Assembly: GCA_009761415.1 (NCBI GenBank)
Contig: QUOL01000010.1
Coordinates: forward strand, 992,001-1,056,000
Length of the DNA stretch: 64,000 nucleotides
Source: Sarcomyxa edulis
Taxonomy: Eukaryota; Basidiomycota; Agaricomycetes; Agaricales; Mycenaceae
Direction of reading: 5' to 3'
The notes under the pieces are model-generated. The model did not search any database and was not told where the DNA came from. It saw only the letters and a program-made list of their open reading frames with translations. Each line of letters begins with the position of its first letter. Within the stretch, counting starts at the first letter, position 1. A program made the position numbers and the translations under genes. Positions 48,378 through 59,930 of the stretch are shown here, one piece after another.

Positions 48378-48763
48378 GATAGGAGAAGAACTCGTACGAT
48401 CCAAGGAGTTGAAGTCATATATTCTGGATCTTTTGGCTGCCAGAAACCGTGCGAATAATTCCAACGCGAAACCAAAAGTTGGTCGGCGTGAAATCCATCC
48501 AACATCGGTCCAAATGGTCGATATTTAGCCATGGAATAATGGTATGAATCAGGATAACTCATACTGATGGGTCAACCGGGTCAAAGACGTGAAATGGCAG
48601 TGCGCCACCGACTGCACCGCTGAATGACTCAACGTGACTGTTACGTTACGTCGGTCACGTACAATAACCGCTGATGATGCCAGAACGTTCCCCTCTCATT
48701 TCTTCCGAACACCCACTCATCCATCCCCACAAACCCCCTTGATTTATATCCCATATATCCAAC
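48378..48763. promoter_or_regulatory. Divergent promoter, orphan / MBF1
   Basis: 386 bp. It contains tgacgttacgtcggtcacgtac-like sequence around 48636-48660, with overlapping acgt cores, and a tatata-like stretch (ttatatcccatatatcc) 25-35 bp before the MBF1 start. Confidence 0.5.
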
Positions 48764-49500
48764 ATGAGCGACGACTGGGACTCCAAGACTGTTATCGGCT
48801 TCAAAGCCAAGACCGCAAAGGTCACCAGAAACACCTCTGACTTGAATGGTGCGTTACGCGGCCTTTTGTGAACATCATCTTATGAGGCTGACAACCTTCG
48901 TTTCTCAATATAGCTGTGAGTGCAATGTATGGATGCGCAAGAATTGGGCTGAATGGAATCAATTAGGCTCGAAGGGCAGGTGCTGTCGTGGCTACTGACA
49001 AGAAAATTAGTGGTGGTGGAAACAAAGCTCATCAGGGTGCGTACACCTCCAAGTTATGCTAGAGTCTCTGCTAATGGGTTTCCACACTTGTAGGCACCGA
49101 CCACCAACGTATAGCCAAACTTGACCGTGAAAACGAAGTTGCCCCTCCTGCGAAGATTGCTCCCTCTGTTGGTCGAGTGCGTATTGCCGATACTACACCC
49201 ACCTCCAGGACTCACACCCTCCGTCTCTCAGGCTATCCAAGCAGCGCGCATGGAACTGAAACTCTCCCAGAAAGACGTTGCACAGAAAGTCAACGAGAAG
49301 CCATCTATTATTCAAGACTACGAATCTAGCAAAGCTATTCCAAACCCCCAGATCCTCGGAAAGCTAGAACGGCTACTTGGCGTCAAACTTCGGGGTATGT
49401 CGGCAGTCTTACTGTTCAAGCTCTACATTCCCCAATGACTGTCTTCGTGTGTTTAGGAGCAGACATTGGGAAGAAACTGGAGGGGCCGAAAAAGACATGA
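48764..49500 (+). CDS. MBF1: Multiprotein bridging factor 1 (transcriptional coactivator)
   Basis: Six exons encode MBF1, which bridges TBP and bZIP-type activators and also guards ribosome collisions against frameshifting. The start [20 protein letters not shown] is typical. The junction [18 protein letters not shown] needs a 2-nt exon (CT, 48914-48915) between introns of 65 and 51 nt. The Cro/C1-type HTH is [20 protein letters not shown] plus [20 protein letters not shown], then [14 protein letters not shown]. The last exon gives [13 protein letters not shown], the conserved C-terminus. All other junctions are ordinary GT-AG. The protein is about 150 residues, the usual length. Confidence 0.95.
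48914..48915 (+). other. MBF1: 2-nt micro-exon of MBF1
   Basis: Exon 1 ends AATG before a GTGCGT donor at 48849. The next good acceptor (ATATAG) ends at 48913 and is followed by CT and then the donor GTGAGT at 48916. The following acceptor (AATTAG) ends at 48966 before GCTCGAAGG. Only G+CT joined to GCTCGA gives the conserved Asn-Ala-Ala-Arg-Arg. Reading through the second intron meets a stop, and skipping CT shifts the frame. Confidence 0.75.
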
Positions 49501-49888
49501 ACAATGAATTTCTCTCCCCCTCCACCCCTGACGTGGCTAGTTCCTTTTATACGCTTTCACTCTCACCTCACTTGCATCGTCCTATCCACCCCTTTGTAGT
49601 TGTTCTATAGATTCAATGTTAGAGTCCTTCCCGTCAATCGATATTGCTTTCTTTCACGCTTTCATGCTTCATAGTCGTCTGTTACCTGCGAAGTTTCCCG
49701 ACCACACGAGCGACACAGACCTCCGGCATGAGAGTAGAAATGTACATGTACGTTTATAATAGGGATATATCGTGAGTAACATCGCGAAAGCAGGAAGAAA
49801 CAGAGCAGAATGGTACATATGTACGACTAGAAAACCACAGCCCAGCAGTCAAGCAAAATGAGGCGCATAAGCACCATATGCATGATGA
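49501..49888. other. Convergent intergenic region, MBF1 / gamma-tubulin
   Basis: 388 bp of 3' sequence, pyrimidine rich at first. No coding sequence or repeat stands out. Confidence 0.65.
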
Positions 49889-51767
49889 TCAGAGATGATT
49901 ATGCCTGTTCACCGTCCGGTGCACCCTGTTATTCTCGATATAAGACACTGGAAAACGCAAGAAGGAAAGGAAAAGACTTGCATATGTGATGTAATCAGGA
50001 CTTTCGCATGCTTTGTATTCTTTCATTAGTTCCTCGCATGTTGCTCTGAAGGAAAGTCAGCATTATAGCACGAAAGAAGATAGAAGAACGCATACCGTGC
50101 ATCATCAAACTCCTCCAGCCCATTTTCAAACATTTTCTCTTTCTTGTACTGTTCCATGAAAGCATTTCGTTTACGCAGTCGATCGAATTGATCTAGCATG
50201 CGTTTGAATAGCTAGGAATACGTAGATGTGTTCATTGCCTGTTTCGTGGCGAGGTAAGGATACAGTAACTCACCGAAGCAATACTGGTGTGGTTAGCCAG
50301 CATGAGTCCACTGACTCTGTGATTGGTGGCGAGATATGGGGATTTGCGGGTTAGGGCGACTTGTATCGAAGCAGGGCCCCATGGAATGAAGTTGGCGAGT
50401 TGCCGTTCGCGAATTCGGAGAAGAGATTGATGGACCTGTTCGAAGTGCTCGGTGGTAAGCAAAGAAGAGTATATACATGATAATAAATAGTCACTTACAT
50501 CGGTAGGATCGACGTCTCCTTGGATGATGTTAAGGATGGAAATGTAACACGCCGTTTTACTAGGTGAAGTCAATACCATTCGGTTTTTGGGCTGGAGAAG
50601 ACGACGCATGACGTCCAAGACAGTCGTTCGTCGGATGGTTTTGGCCTAACGACAGAAGAATGGGTTCAGTAGGACGATGGCCTGAATATTGGGAATAATA
50701 TTTGCCTTATCTATAGTGTCACTCGTGAAAGGCGTGTAAGAGGTCATGAGGAAATGACATCGCGGTGTGGGTATAAGTGAAGCGATGATTCCGACAAGAT
50801 CGTTGTTCATGTATCCCGGGTATCGGAGGGTCTGCGTACTGGCCGCCATAACGGTCGACATCTATTCCGAGGCAGAATCAGGAGAAAGTCAACGTATGCA
50901 GTACTCGAATTCGACTCACCAATTGATTTGTTTGATCGAAACTTGGGGTCTGCAGATGCAATCTATCTGCCGATATCCGTGCGAGAGCACCATTGTCTAA
51001 TACTATCACAGAATCGGCATGATTCACCAGGCGTTTCAGAGTTAGCATGGAGTTGTATGGCTGGACGACCACGTCGCCTTCTTGAGCGTTGGGGAAGACA
51101 CTATACGTCTGAATGAGCTTTTTCGGGAATTTGTCGTTCAGGCGTTCAAGGAGGAAGGAACCGAGACCAGAGCCAGTACCGCCTGCTATTGAGTGCATAG
51201 CCATGAATCCCTGGGCTCAGAGTTTGAGTATTCAATGCGTTCCAAAGGGAAACGCACGATACCTCCAGAGAGTCACTCCCCTCTGCTTCTCGGTCGATCA
51301 TCTCCATAACTTCTTCGTATATTCGTTCTCCGGCTGAATATCCTTGAGCCCAGTTGTTCCCAGCTCCGCCTCCATCCTTAGATACGAAGATGTTTTCTGG
51401 ATTGTATAGATTTGCATACGGAGATGTCAGGATGTTGTTGATTACCTGTCCTTTCGTCCTTTTGAATTAGCAGTTTGTCCGAGATAGTCAAGCACGCACC
51501 CTTGGTTCCAAATCAACCAAAATGGCCCGGGGAATATAATGTTCGTCATCTGCTTGATAAAAGAACACGTCCTTGCGATCTCCGCCTTCAGTCGCCCATT
51601 CTTCGAGGATGCCTTCTTTGTTGATGCCATGTTCTGCGCAAAGACGCTGCCAATATACGGAGCCCACTGGAAGTAAATTCAAATTAATTTCTGCAGATAC
51701 AAAACGGTTCTGGCGTACTTTGATTCCCGCATTGCCCCAGCTGAAGTGTTACAATTTCTCGAGGCAT
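49889..51767 (-). CDS. TUBG: Gamma-tubulin
   Basis: About nine exons encode gamma-tubulin, the microtubule nucleator at the spindle pole body. The start [16 protein letters not shown] (51767) is joined to [20 protein letters not shown]. Tubulin signature in [18 protein letters not shown] near 51160; nucleotide-binding and core elements include [60 protein letters not shown] and NIIQGDVDP. The C-terminal helices read [20 protein letters not shown] and [20 protein letters not shown]. The extreme C-terminus is uncertain: the frame can run to a stop at 49889, or a short intron after PDYITY may give a slightly different end. Confidence 0.95.
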
Positions 51768-52295
51768 GGCAGTTGATTTGTAGGCGCGTCGGGAGTCACA
51801 TGCGTCACGTCGTGTTTGAAGCAAGCGTGACTGACAGTGATCGGCGGGTTTTTCCTGATCTAGATTCTAGACAGCTCCCTTCAAGCCAACTTCACGAAAG
51901 CAACGAGATATATATATGATACGTATACTCGATATATATATATAAGTAGCTATAAGTATAGGTAATACCAGTATAACTGAATGTTCCAAGACAATTGGTA
52001 TATAATGCAAAACACGGTACACGACACAGAAGAAAGCATAGAAAACAGAATCAGAACGGAAGTGGAAAACAAAACAGACACTAGCAGCGACGACGATATC
52101 AGAGCACACAGAGAGTAACTATTGATAATAAGCAAATGGAAACGGAGGAGAAATATAAAACAATATAGTACAGAATGCTCGGTCGGCCTTTTCCTTTCTT
52201 TAAAGGTGAAGGCGGCGCGTGGGGCCAGGGGTGGCCGCGGGGCGGAGACTGGGCGGTGATGAAGGTTCGGGGGGCCGGAATGAAAGTCGGTGGGT
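51768..52295. other. Intergenic, 528 bp, with AT microsatellite
   Basis: Upstream region of gamma-tubulin and 3' region of the next minus-strand gene. The stretch 51905-51946 consists of two (AT)n runs separated by gatacgtatactcg. G-rich sequence at 52215-52280 codes nothing convincing. Confidence 0.65.
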
Positions 52296-54307
52296 TTAAC
52301 GAGACATAGCCGCCAAGTAGTTGCCCAATGCAACTACTCCAGGATAGTCCCATTCAACCGACTCCATAGGCGATACATCGACATCAATCTTGAGGGAAGT
52401 TATCCTGTCCCCAACGCTGGGAAGAAGGGGTTCAGAGACCGGATCAATCCGATGAACATCAAAGGCTAGATAGAGAAAAGTACGCACGCATATTCTTCGA
52501 GCGAAAGCATAGCGATATCATGGTGAGGAACAGCCTTGGGAATCTTGCGCCTGGAAGGCCTTGGAGGCGTGTAAGCTATTCGAGCTGTAGATCACAATCG
52601 ATATCGAGTATAGCACATACTTTCCTAGAGCGAGATATTCCTCGAGGGAGAGCATCCTAACATCATAATCCAGTAATGGAGCGAAGGGTCGAATCGGATG
52701 GAAAGCAGCTGGGTAGGTATTCGGGTTCGGATTCTGTGGTAATATATATGTCAACGTCTTGGAGAGTTTAGACATACATATCAGACACCCACCTGGAGAT
52801 GTTGGTTGAATGGATGGTATCTGCGGGGAGCTGAATGACGGGGAGCTGGGTTGATATTTGAGCTCTGGTTCTGGTTTAGGCCCTGATTCTATAGGATTAT
52901 ATATGTCAATATCAAGAGAGGCTGCTGTTCAGATATACCAGATACCCACCTGGAGAGTTTGGTTCAACGAGTTTGCTGCAAGTGGAAAGGGTAACGGACG
53001 GTAGGAATTAGGGTGTACATTCGGAATCTGTAGTATTATTGGATATGTCGATGTCGTGGAAATGCAAAAGATGCAAGAACACTAACGAAGGAAGAGGGAC
53101 TAGGTTCAGGATGCGACTGAGGTGCAGGGAGAGGTGCGGCTAAGGTAGGAGGCTGGGCGACAAGTATTGTCAGTGGTAGTCTCACGAGAAGATAAGACTT
53201 CTACTCACGAGGAGGGAAGTCGGGACTTTCGTCTCTGGAGGTGCTGCGGGGAGGGAATTGGCGGTGATTGTTGGTGTTGGAGGGTTGGGAGGCTCGGAAG
53301 GGGGGAGAGTCTGATAAGAAGTTATTCGTGACTAGCCCCCGCGATATACAAGACTCGATACTGACGGAGGAGGAGGGCAGCTCGTTTTGGGATGTTGATT
53401 CATTGACAGGGAGGACAGGAACATCATCAATAACCTTGGGCAAGATCTGACGAGACTGTTAAGGAGAAACACGGAGAATATCCAAAATGCTACCCACGGG
53501 GCGACGAGGCCGAGGCAGTATCGTAGTGGGTCTATAATTTGGAAAGTGCTCCGGCGGATATGTCGACGAAGGAATATATCTGAATGAATTCTGAGGATGG
53601 CAAGGCACCGATGCATTTGCTGTCTGTTCAAGGAATCGTGGCGCCGGCGCTTCTTGCGCCTCAGATTCATCTTGACTGGTATTGTTGCGCTCGTGGCGAT
53701 GTTTACGATGCTTGCGTTCTCTTTCCTTCTTCACACAAGGAGGAGGCACATTGGAGCTTTCTGGTTCTTCTGGTTCTTCTGTTTCTTCGATATCGGGGGA
53801 CGGTGCATATTCGATTCTGAGAAGTGTTGAGGCGTCCCGATCATTCTATAGATTATGTGCGGCAAGAACATGAAGTAAGCAACATCGTGGACCAGAGTAG
53901 AAGAATCACAGTTTGGAACTTACTGTGGTCGACGTGGAGTCGGAGAATGAGGCGCTTTCAGAGTCGGGCGGTGTTGAGGCGTCAGACTCCTACCATCCAT
54001 AAGCAGCAAGAACAAGGGATAGAGAAAATAAGACAGAAGTAGAAATGTAGAGAGAAGGGCTTACATTGGATGCAAAATAACCGAATGAGGCGGCCAAAGA
54101 GATACATAGGAAGATGAGGACGATAGCCGTGAATATGTGGTCAAAGAGCCTGAATAGCTCTATGACAGAGTCTGAAATGATATTGGCGATGATGGATGCG
54201 AGGAAGATTGGCTGAACCTCGAAACTTGATGTGGTGTGGGGCACGGGCAGCGAGGAATAGGTGAAGTTCGACATGCCGACTGCAGACAAGAATGATACTG
54301 ATAACAA
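52296..54307 (-). CDS. Orphan single-pass membrane protein with disordered tail
   Basis: Multi-exon gene. The first exon reads MLSVSFLSAVGMSNFTYSSL and contains one strong membrane span (HIFTAIVLIFLCISLAASFG); Met 54274 is an alternative start. Next come acidic and basic tracts (EETEEPEEPESS, KKERERKHRKHRHERN) and long Pro/Ser-rich sequence. Near the C-terminus, short motifs repeat loosely: HPNSYRPLPFPLA and NPNTYPAAFHPIRPFAPLLD. Then LSLEEYLALG and the final exon with PMESVEWDYPGVVALGNYLA ending AAMSR. The ordered C-terminal end looks conserved, but I do not know the family. Exact exon boundaries in the disordered middle are uncertain. Confidence 0.65.
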
Positions 54308-56276
54308 CGCACTGGGAGATGGCTACTTAGAAAAGGAAATGCAAGACACAACGACGAGTAGATAGCTCTACGATGAGAGATCGATAACAACGGTTGAGAC
54401 TGTGGCGTCGAGTCAAGAGGTGAAAGATCAGAACAAGAATAAAGGAAATCGTTAAATAGGCGAGCGGGCCGAAAATCGGGATACCTCCGCAAATCCAAGG
54501 GCTTTTCGGTCATGTATTCGGCGCTCCAAAAGGCTGAGGGCTAAGCCTGTAGACTCATGAGCTGCAAGAAAAGACCTATGATAAGATTAGAGAGATAGAC
54601 CTGCAACAGGTTTAATCGTGTGAGCGTGTGACGCCGAGGATGGAGGCGAGCTAGGCGCCGGTAGAGAATACAGAGATAGAGCACGCCTACAGCGAGATAC
54701 AGAGCTGAAAGTCATAATAGTGAGCGTAATAGATAGGTCAAAAAAAAAGAGACAAGAAAGTATCAAGCTAGAGGGTTATGGTTGCAAAGCTATCACGGCG
54801 TTAGTGGGTGGGCAATAAGATGGTAGCATGAGTATGATGAAAATAGACACTGAGATCACCACGAAGACTAGAGGAAATAGTCGTACCACACATCGACGTG
54901 TGCAAAACGATGTCGTCCAATATAACTAGGTGTCGCATTATCGATTAAGCTCCTTCGCAGACGGCGAAGACAACAATGTCGAAGTATAGGCGCCTGCAAA
55001 GACAGGATCCAGATAAGTACGTGGTTCCTTCGGAGTCCCTGTCTCCACTGCCCCGGAAAAGTCGACGAGAAAAGCTGTTGGACCCACGATTGAAGTTCGA
55101 CAGTACAGCAATGAGGTGATAATTAGTCTACAGTGGGTTCCGTATTGATGGAACGGAATTTTCGAGACGAGAGAGGAGTATTTTTCGCAGTCTGAATCGA
55201 ATGCGCAAAAAAGCAAGTAAAGGGCTTGATCCAAAGGGAGGCAAGGCTCGGAGAAGGTGCTCGGACTCGAGGCACGACACAAAGAGGATGGACAGACAAA
55301 ATGCGGAATGCAAGACATTTGAATAGATCCCAATGCCTTCGGCATGTACAGTGTGTTTTTTAACAAGATGGAGGAGTTATAAGAGCCCAGCGTCAGCGCT
55401 TGGAAATTATCCGAGTGCTTTCACCTACGGTGAGCAAAAAGCAAGCGTGGAGCATGAAACAACTTGAAAGTAGGGTAGTACATCAAGAGCCAGAGAGTAA
55501 TGCATAGAGATCTAAGCAAGACACAAGTTCCATCGATGTTATCAAGAAGCCATCCGTTGACAGTGAGACAAGGCCGGCGCTGTGCGGCATCGACACCGGG
55601 TCCCGACTTCCAGTTGCTCGGTCGTCTCCAGAAGAGTTCTAGTCATAAGCCTGCGCAATATGTTTGGAATAGGAACCGGCGTAAAGTCCAGGGTGAAAAG
55701 AGTCTTGAGAGTTGCAGCAAAGAAGATGACCGTCACGGAAGAAGAGGAAGAGGGGCGGCACGTGTTCTTTGCCCTGCCAAATTGCTGCCAAACAACGCGT
55801 ACGCGTCCTTCTTATTTGTCAGATTGTCCTTTCCTCATCGATGGAATTCCAGCCAAGTACAGAGTGCGACTGATCGAATTCTCTAGCCTTGGTAATTATA
55901 GTATTGAAGCTTCGAGGGTATCGAACAAGGTCAATTGCCTCTTGATACAACAAAAGATAGGTACAACACAATACTAGGACACCCTGTTACACGCGACGAG
56001 CCCGTATTGCTAGAACAGGATTCATAGCTTAAGGCCCATCAGACCTTCAGACAGTTCATGTACTGTCCTCTACGGATATCTTCGGGGTGACTAGTGTACG
56101 CCATGGCTGGGCACCAGATCTTCAATCGATTATCAGGAGTCAGTGCCTCTGTAAATCGGAAGGAGAACGAAGAAATGAGCTCTTACTCCTGCGCGGCATA
56201 GCGTTTCGCAACAGCTCGGTTCGAGTTTACGAGGTCCGGCCTATCCAGAGCTATTTGTGACGCGCAACAACCATAA
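54308..56276. other. 2 kb stretch without a convincing gene
   Basis: Open frames at 54938-55366 (-) and at 55500-55886 and 55582-55977 (+) are the longest. They overlap on different frames, lack domains and show no splice logic. The frame at 55582 has a basic then acidic segment (KSRVKRVLRVAAKK, TVTEEEEEG) that might be a short protein, but nothing supports it further. The part next to 54308 should include the promoter of the orphan membrane protein gene. Confidence 0.5.
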
Positions 56277-57734
56277 TCAGAATCCACTCGCAAGATCAGA
56301 CGAGAGGAATGACCAACAAGTCGGCAAGGCAAGGGTTTCAGACGATAGGTTTGCTATGATTTGTCGAATAGTACGTGTTGCGGCTTCAACGGTTGGCCTG
56401 GCCGTTGGGTTGCGTGCGGTCATTGAATCTAAGAGGTCCAAGTATTCTGGGACGTGTGAGCAAAGGGCAAGAGCGGTCCGTGCGTGGTCCTAGTGGGGAT
56501 CGTTTGTCAGTTCTACCATCGCACGCATTGGCGCAACGTACGAATGGAAAGTTGGGGTAGTTAGTGATGTCAAGCATGAGACCTTCCTTTAGCACTTTTC
56601 CCAAGGCGTAGACCTAGAGGATATTATTGACCTGGTCGGAAAAGGAGAGGAAATGTTGAGATGAGGAACGAACATCGGCGGGGAAAGGGTCATAAGGTGC
56701 TGGCGTCGCGTCGTAGTTTTTGACTTCTGGAGCCATACACAATAGTGTACCGATGCATCCACCAAGAGTCTGTCCAGTCCCAGGTCCTCCTGGTAGCCAC
56801 TCGGAGAATTCGAAATCTATATACCCATATGCAGGTTTGAACATGGTGAGATCGAGGGCTTGATAGAGAAAGACTGGCTTGTCATGGTTGAACCGTATGT
56901 TAGTAAGCGAGATGTCCTACGGAATTGACAGTGAGTTTATGAAAGTAGCACATGCGTGTGGGAGATGAGGCCGTACACGATGAACGATTCCTTGCTCGTG
57001 CATAAACCACAGACCCTAGGTGCATAGTGAGTACAACATTATCAAAAGGAGTCTGAGAGTCTGAGTTACTTACTTCCATTAGTTGAGCACCCATGTCTAA
57101 CAATTCACCTAGATGTGCACGATGCGTATCTGCTGCACAGGCACCCCACGCAGGAGTGACGAGTAAGGTCCAATCGCCTGCTTGAATTGAATCCAAGAGC
57201 GGTAATGTGTGATTCCGGGGGTCCTTGCGTTGCTCCTTCGAGTCAAGATGTTGCCAGATTCTGAGTTCTTGCGAATTGGGGTGATATGGCGGGAAGAGCT
57301 TGAAGTACACGTCTCTCTCATCCAAGTCCATCCCGCGATGAACAGAATTTGACTGAGGAAGATCGACGTGTGAGATGGTTCAAGACGTGAATTAGAGATG
57401 TATTCACCAAATAACACCACATCGAGTATGAATGTGGTGTAGATATCACTGAATATCCCACGAACGATTCCTTGGGTTGTGGGTCAAATGGATTGGCAGC
57501 GGGAGGCTAAATAGACGAACGTCTGGCTCCGATGATACCTTTGCGGTCACTTAGCTGGAAACCATGTTTCCTCAGCAGGGGAGCGAAGTATGACCATGCT
57601 AGATCCAATTTGACCTCCTCAGCATCGATGATATCCCACCTGGCCCTCATCGGGTCGGCCGCGTCTGCGGGAACCTCAGGCTCTGGATCATCTATGAAGT
57701 TGTGGAGATGCTTTGGAAGGGGACAGTATTTCAT
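56277..57734 (-). CDS. Fungal protein kinase-like protein, in-frame TAG near N-terminus
   Basis: Several exons encode a kinase-fold protein of a fungal type. The N-terminal part starts MKYCPLPKHLHNFIDDPEPE and runs RKHGFQLSDRKGIIGARRSS. Then a TAG (57507-57509) interrupts the frame before PPAANPFDPQPKESFVGYSV, which continues in the same frame and looks like the same protein. Later exons: MDLDERDVYFKLFPPYHPNS, ELRIWQHLDS, EQGIVHR joined to DISLTNIRF (intact catalytic Asp and Asn), YIDFEFSEW in place of DFG, LCMAPEVKN (APE), and a C-lobe ending TARPTVEAATRTIRQIIANL. The Lys of beta-3 appears in YFKLFPP. DFE instead of DFG is seen in such fungal kinases. Either the TAG makes this a pseudogene, or an unseen splice avoids it. 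The C-terminal end is approximate. Confidence 0.7.
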
Positions 57735-57964
57735 ACTCGGAATGTTAGTTGCAAGAAGATACTAGAGTCGCGTAGACGACCTTGAGTTGTGGACACGTGT
57801 GGGTGCAAATGATATTGGACTCCGACCGTCGGACCTAAAAAGGCTCGGCTAGAGCGATCAGATAAAAGGCACGCGCCGCCACTCGTCGCGTCCTTTCCTC
57901 CTCGCCACAACCACCTGCCTAGCCTCTGCTGTAGCCACTGCAAATCTACGCGGATCAGGCGGGC
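57735..57964. promoter_or_regulatory. Divergent promoter, kinase / repeat protein
   Basis: 230 bp separate the two start codons, so both promoters must share this segment. No clear motif recognised. Confidence 0.4.
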
Positions 57965-59594
57965 ATGCTCCCTATTTTTCTATGTTTAGTATATATCCCA
58001 GCTATTCTCATAGCTCTTGTACGCCTTCCTTATACGAATCGACAACATATCTTTCTGCACGTCGGTTTGTTGAATTCAGCCTGGGATTCATCTTCATTTT
58101 CGAACCTCCTTTCGCTCCCCTCTTCCCCCTCTGCTCCTCGCCTTTCTCTTCCTCCTGCTCCTCCCCCTGCTTCAAGTTCCCCTGCTCCCTCGATTGTTCC
58201 TGTTCCTGCTCCTGTGGAACCTCCTGCTCTTGATCCCCCTCCTGCTCCTACAACTCATGCCAATCCTAACGGATCAGACTCTGCACATTACCCGAAGTAT
58301 AAACCTCCACTCCATAGAGAGTACGCGATGAGGGTTCCTAGGCTGCTTTCGAGTTATAGAAGTAAGTCAAATCGTCATCGTCACTCCGTTTCAAGCTTTT
58401 ACCCATGAATCTTGAGTTCTTACAAGGTCCTCCAACCTGAAAATTGATCACGTGCATCTAATAGTATATTGGCTACGAGCATGTGAGCCTCTCGTGCGTC
58501 AATGAAACGTAGAGATTTTGACCTCTTCATGTCCAGGGCTTCGATTCTCAAGCTATAGTCCAAGATTTCAAGACTTGATCGCCTTTATACTTGGTCTCGA
58601 GTTTCCTGTCTATGGCATTGCTGCTGTACGGCTTGCTTCACGTGTTCTCCGCGGTGTCACTGCGCCTCCGGATGTCCAGTCTGTACCCAAGGACCCTCAG
58701 CTTCAAACACCAAATGCTGTTATCCCCTCGCAACTTGATGCTTTGGGTATGAGTGTGGAAACTACACAGAAAGAACCCGATGGTCTCCGAGTCGATGTAG
58801 AGGGAGCTCACGCACAATCACATGCGAACAAGCTTAAATCTGTTCATCAACCTGTGGACCCTCAGCTTCCGCTTCAGACTGTGACCCAATCGAGCCTCGT
58901 TGTCTTGGATTCTAGAGCCGCACAGAAAGGACTCGGCGATTTTGACGCAGAGGACTGTCCTTCGCAATCGAATGCGGGAAATGTCACTGTTGAATCTTTC
59001 CCTCCGGCTCAGCCTGTGCCAGCGGAGGCTCACCTGGTAGATCCCCAACCTCACACTGAGGATGTTCTCTCCCAAACGGACTTGACCGCTTCGGGTACGA
59101 AGACGAAGACTGCACAGGAAGGACTCGCCGCGGCCGATACAGGGGGCCTTCCACAAGCACACGCGAGGAACGTAGACCTCGGGCCTGACCGCAAGCAGAA
59201 CCCTCTTCCTTGTCATCTGCTCCTACTAGATGGGGTTCCACTCGAAAAGGCAAAGGCAGACACCCAACTACAATTCGAAGACCAAATTTTACATTACACA
59301 CGGGATTTCAATGGGCTTTGTGCACACCACAAAAATCTATTAAGTCACAGCCAGTCTGTGTTCCAAGAAGCGGTTAAATCCATCACATATCCACAACTGC
59401 AAGTCCCTCCGCTTCCGCTTCTTCTGGATCATCCTGCCGTGGAGGAAGAGTCACTGCACCAAACCGATACGAAACCGAGTCGAATCCCTCCTGCCAGTGC
59501 TAGCATCGTAGCGTCGTCTTCCGAGTCTGTGCCTTCCTCGGCTGCTCCTCTTACATGTCAATGCCCCAAGCATGATGTCCACATGCTAGACTAG
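57965..59594 (+). CDS. Membrane-anchored repeat protein, function unknown
   Basis: Two exons, 57965-58361 and 58537-59594, joined by one 175-nt intron (GTAAGT donor, GTCCAG acceptor); using the intermediate acceptor at about 58426 runs into a stop. The start MLPIFLCLVYIPAILIALVR is a signal anchor. A Pro/Ser/Ala-rich stretch follows (58090-58260), then a second mildly hydrophobic part (FILGLEFPVYGIAAVRLA). Three degenerate repeats follow, beginning at DPQ at 58692, 58857 and 59040 (55 and 61 codons apart). Each has a (T/A)(A/T)Q(K/E) element (TTQKEPDGL, AAQKGLGDF, TAQEGLAAA) and a QxxA(H/G)xxN-like element (QSHANK, QSNAGN, QAHARN). The C-terminus ends CQCPKHDVHMLD. No family recognised. Confidence 0.68.
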
Positions 59595-59930
59595 GACCTA
59601 CATCGCTGCTATTGCTCCAGACGTCGTCACCCTCACACTGGTCTAATTACTATGTCTCCCATTCATTTCCTCATACCAATGTGTGAGTTCATTCATATAT
59701 GTCTATATCCGATCTCTTCTATGATACCTACATGCCTCCCTACCATTATTTTCGTTCTACTATGCCTTCTTCACAATTCTTTTTCATACCCTATGGATCC
59801 CATCCGATCGTATCGCGCGTTGCATTCCAGCAAGTATATACATGTGTACAACAAATTCGGTTTCTCCTTGCAATAGTATCCCATTCTGTCCATGCATTGT
59901 CCAACGAATAAAATCTACCGCTCAACGCAT
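59595..59930. other. Convergent intergenic region
   Basis: 336 bp of 3' sequence between the repeat-protein gene and YME2, rich in T. Nothing else seen. Confidence 0.65.

Noticed and set aside
55500..55977. Overlapping plus-strand ORFs of 128 and 131 codons
   Set aside because: Different frames of the same stretch, no domain, no matching splice sites, no neighbouring exons.
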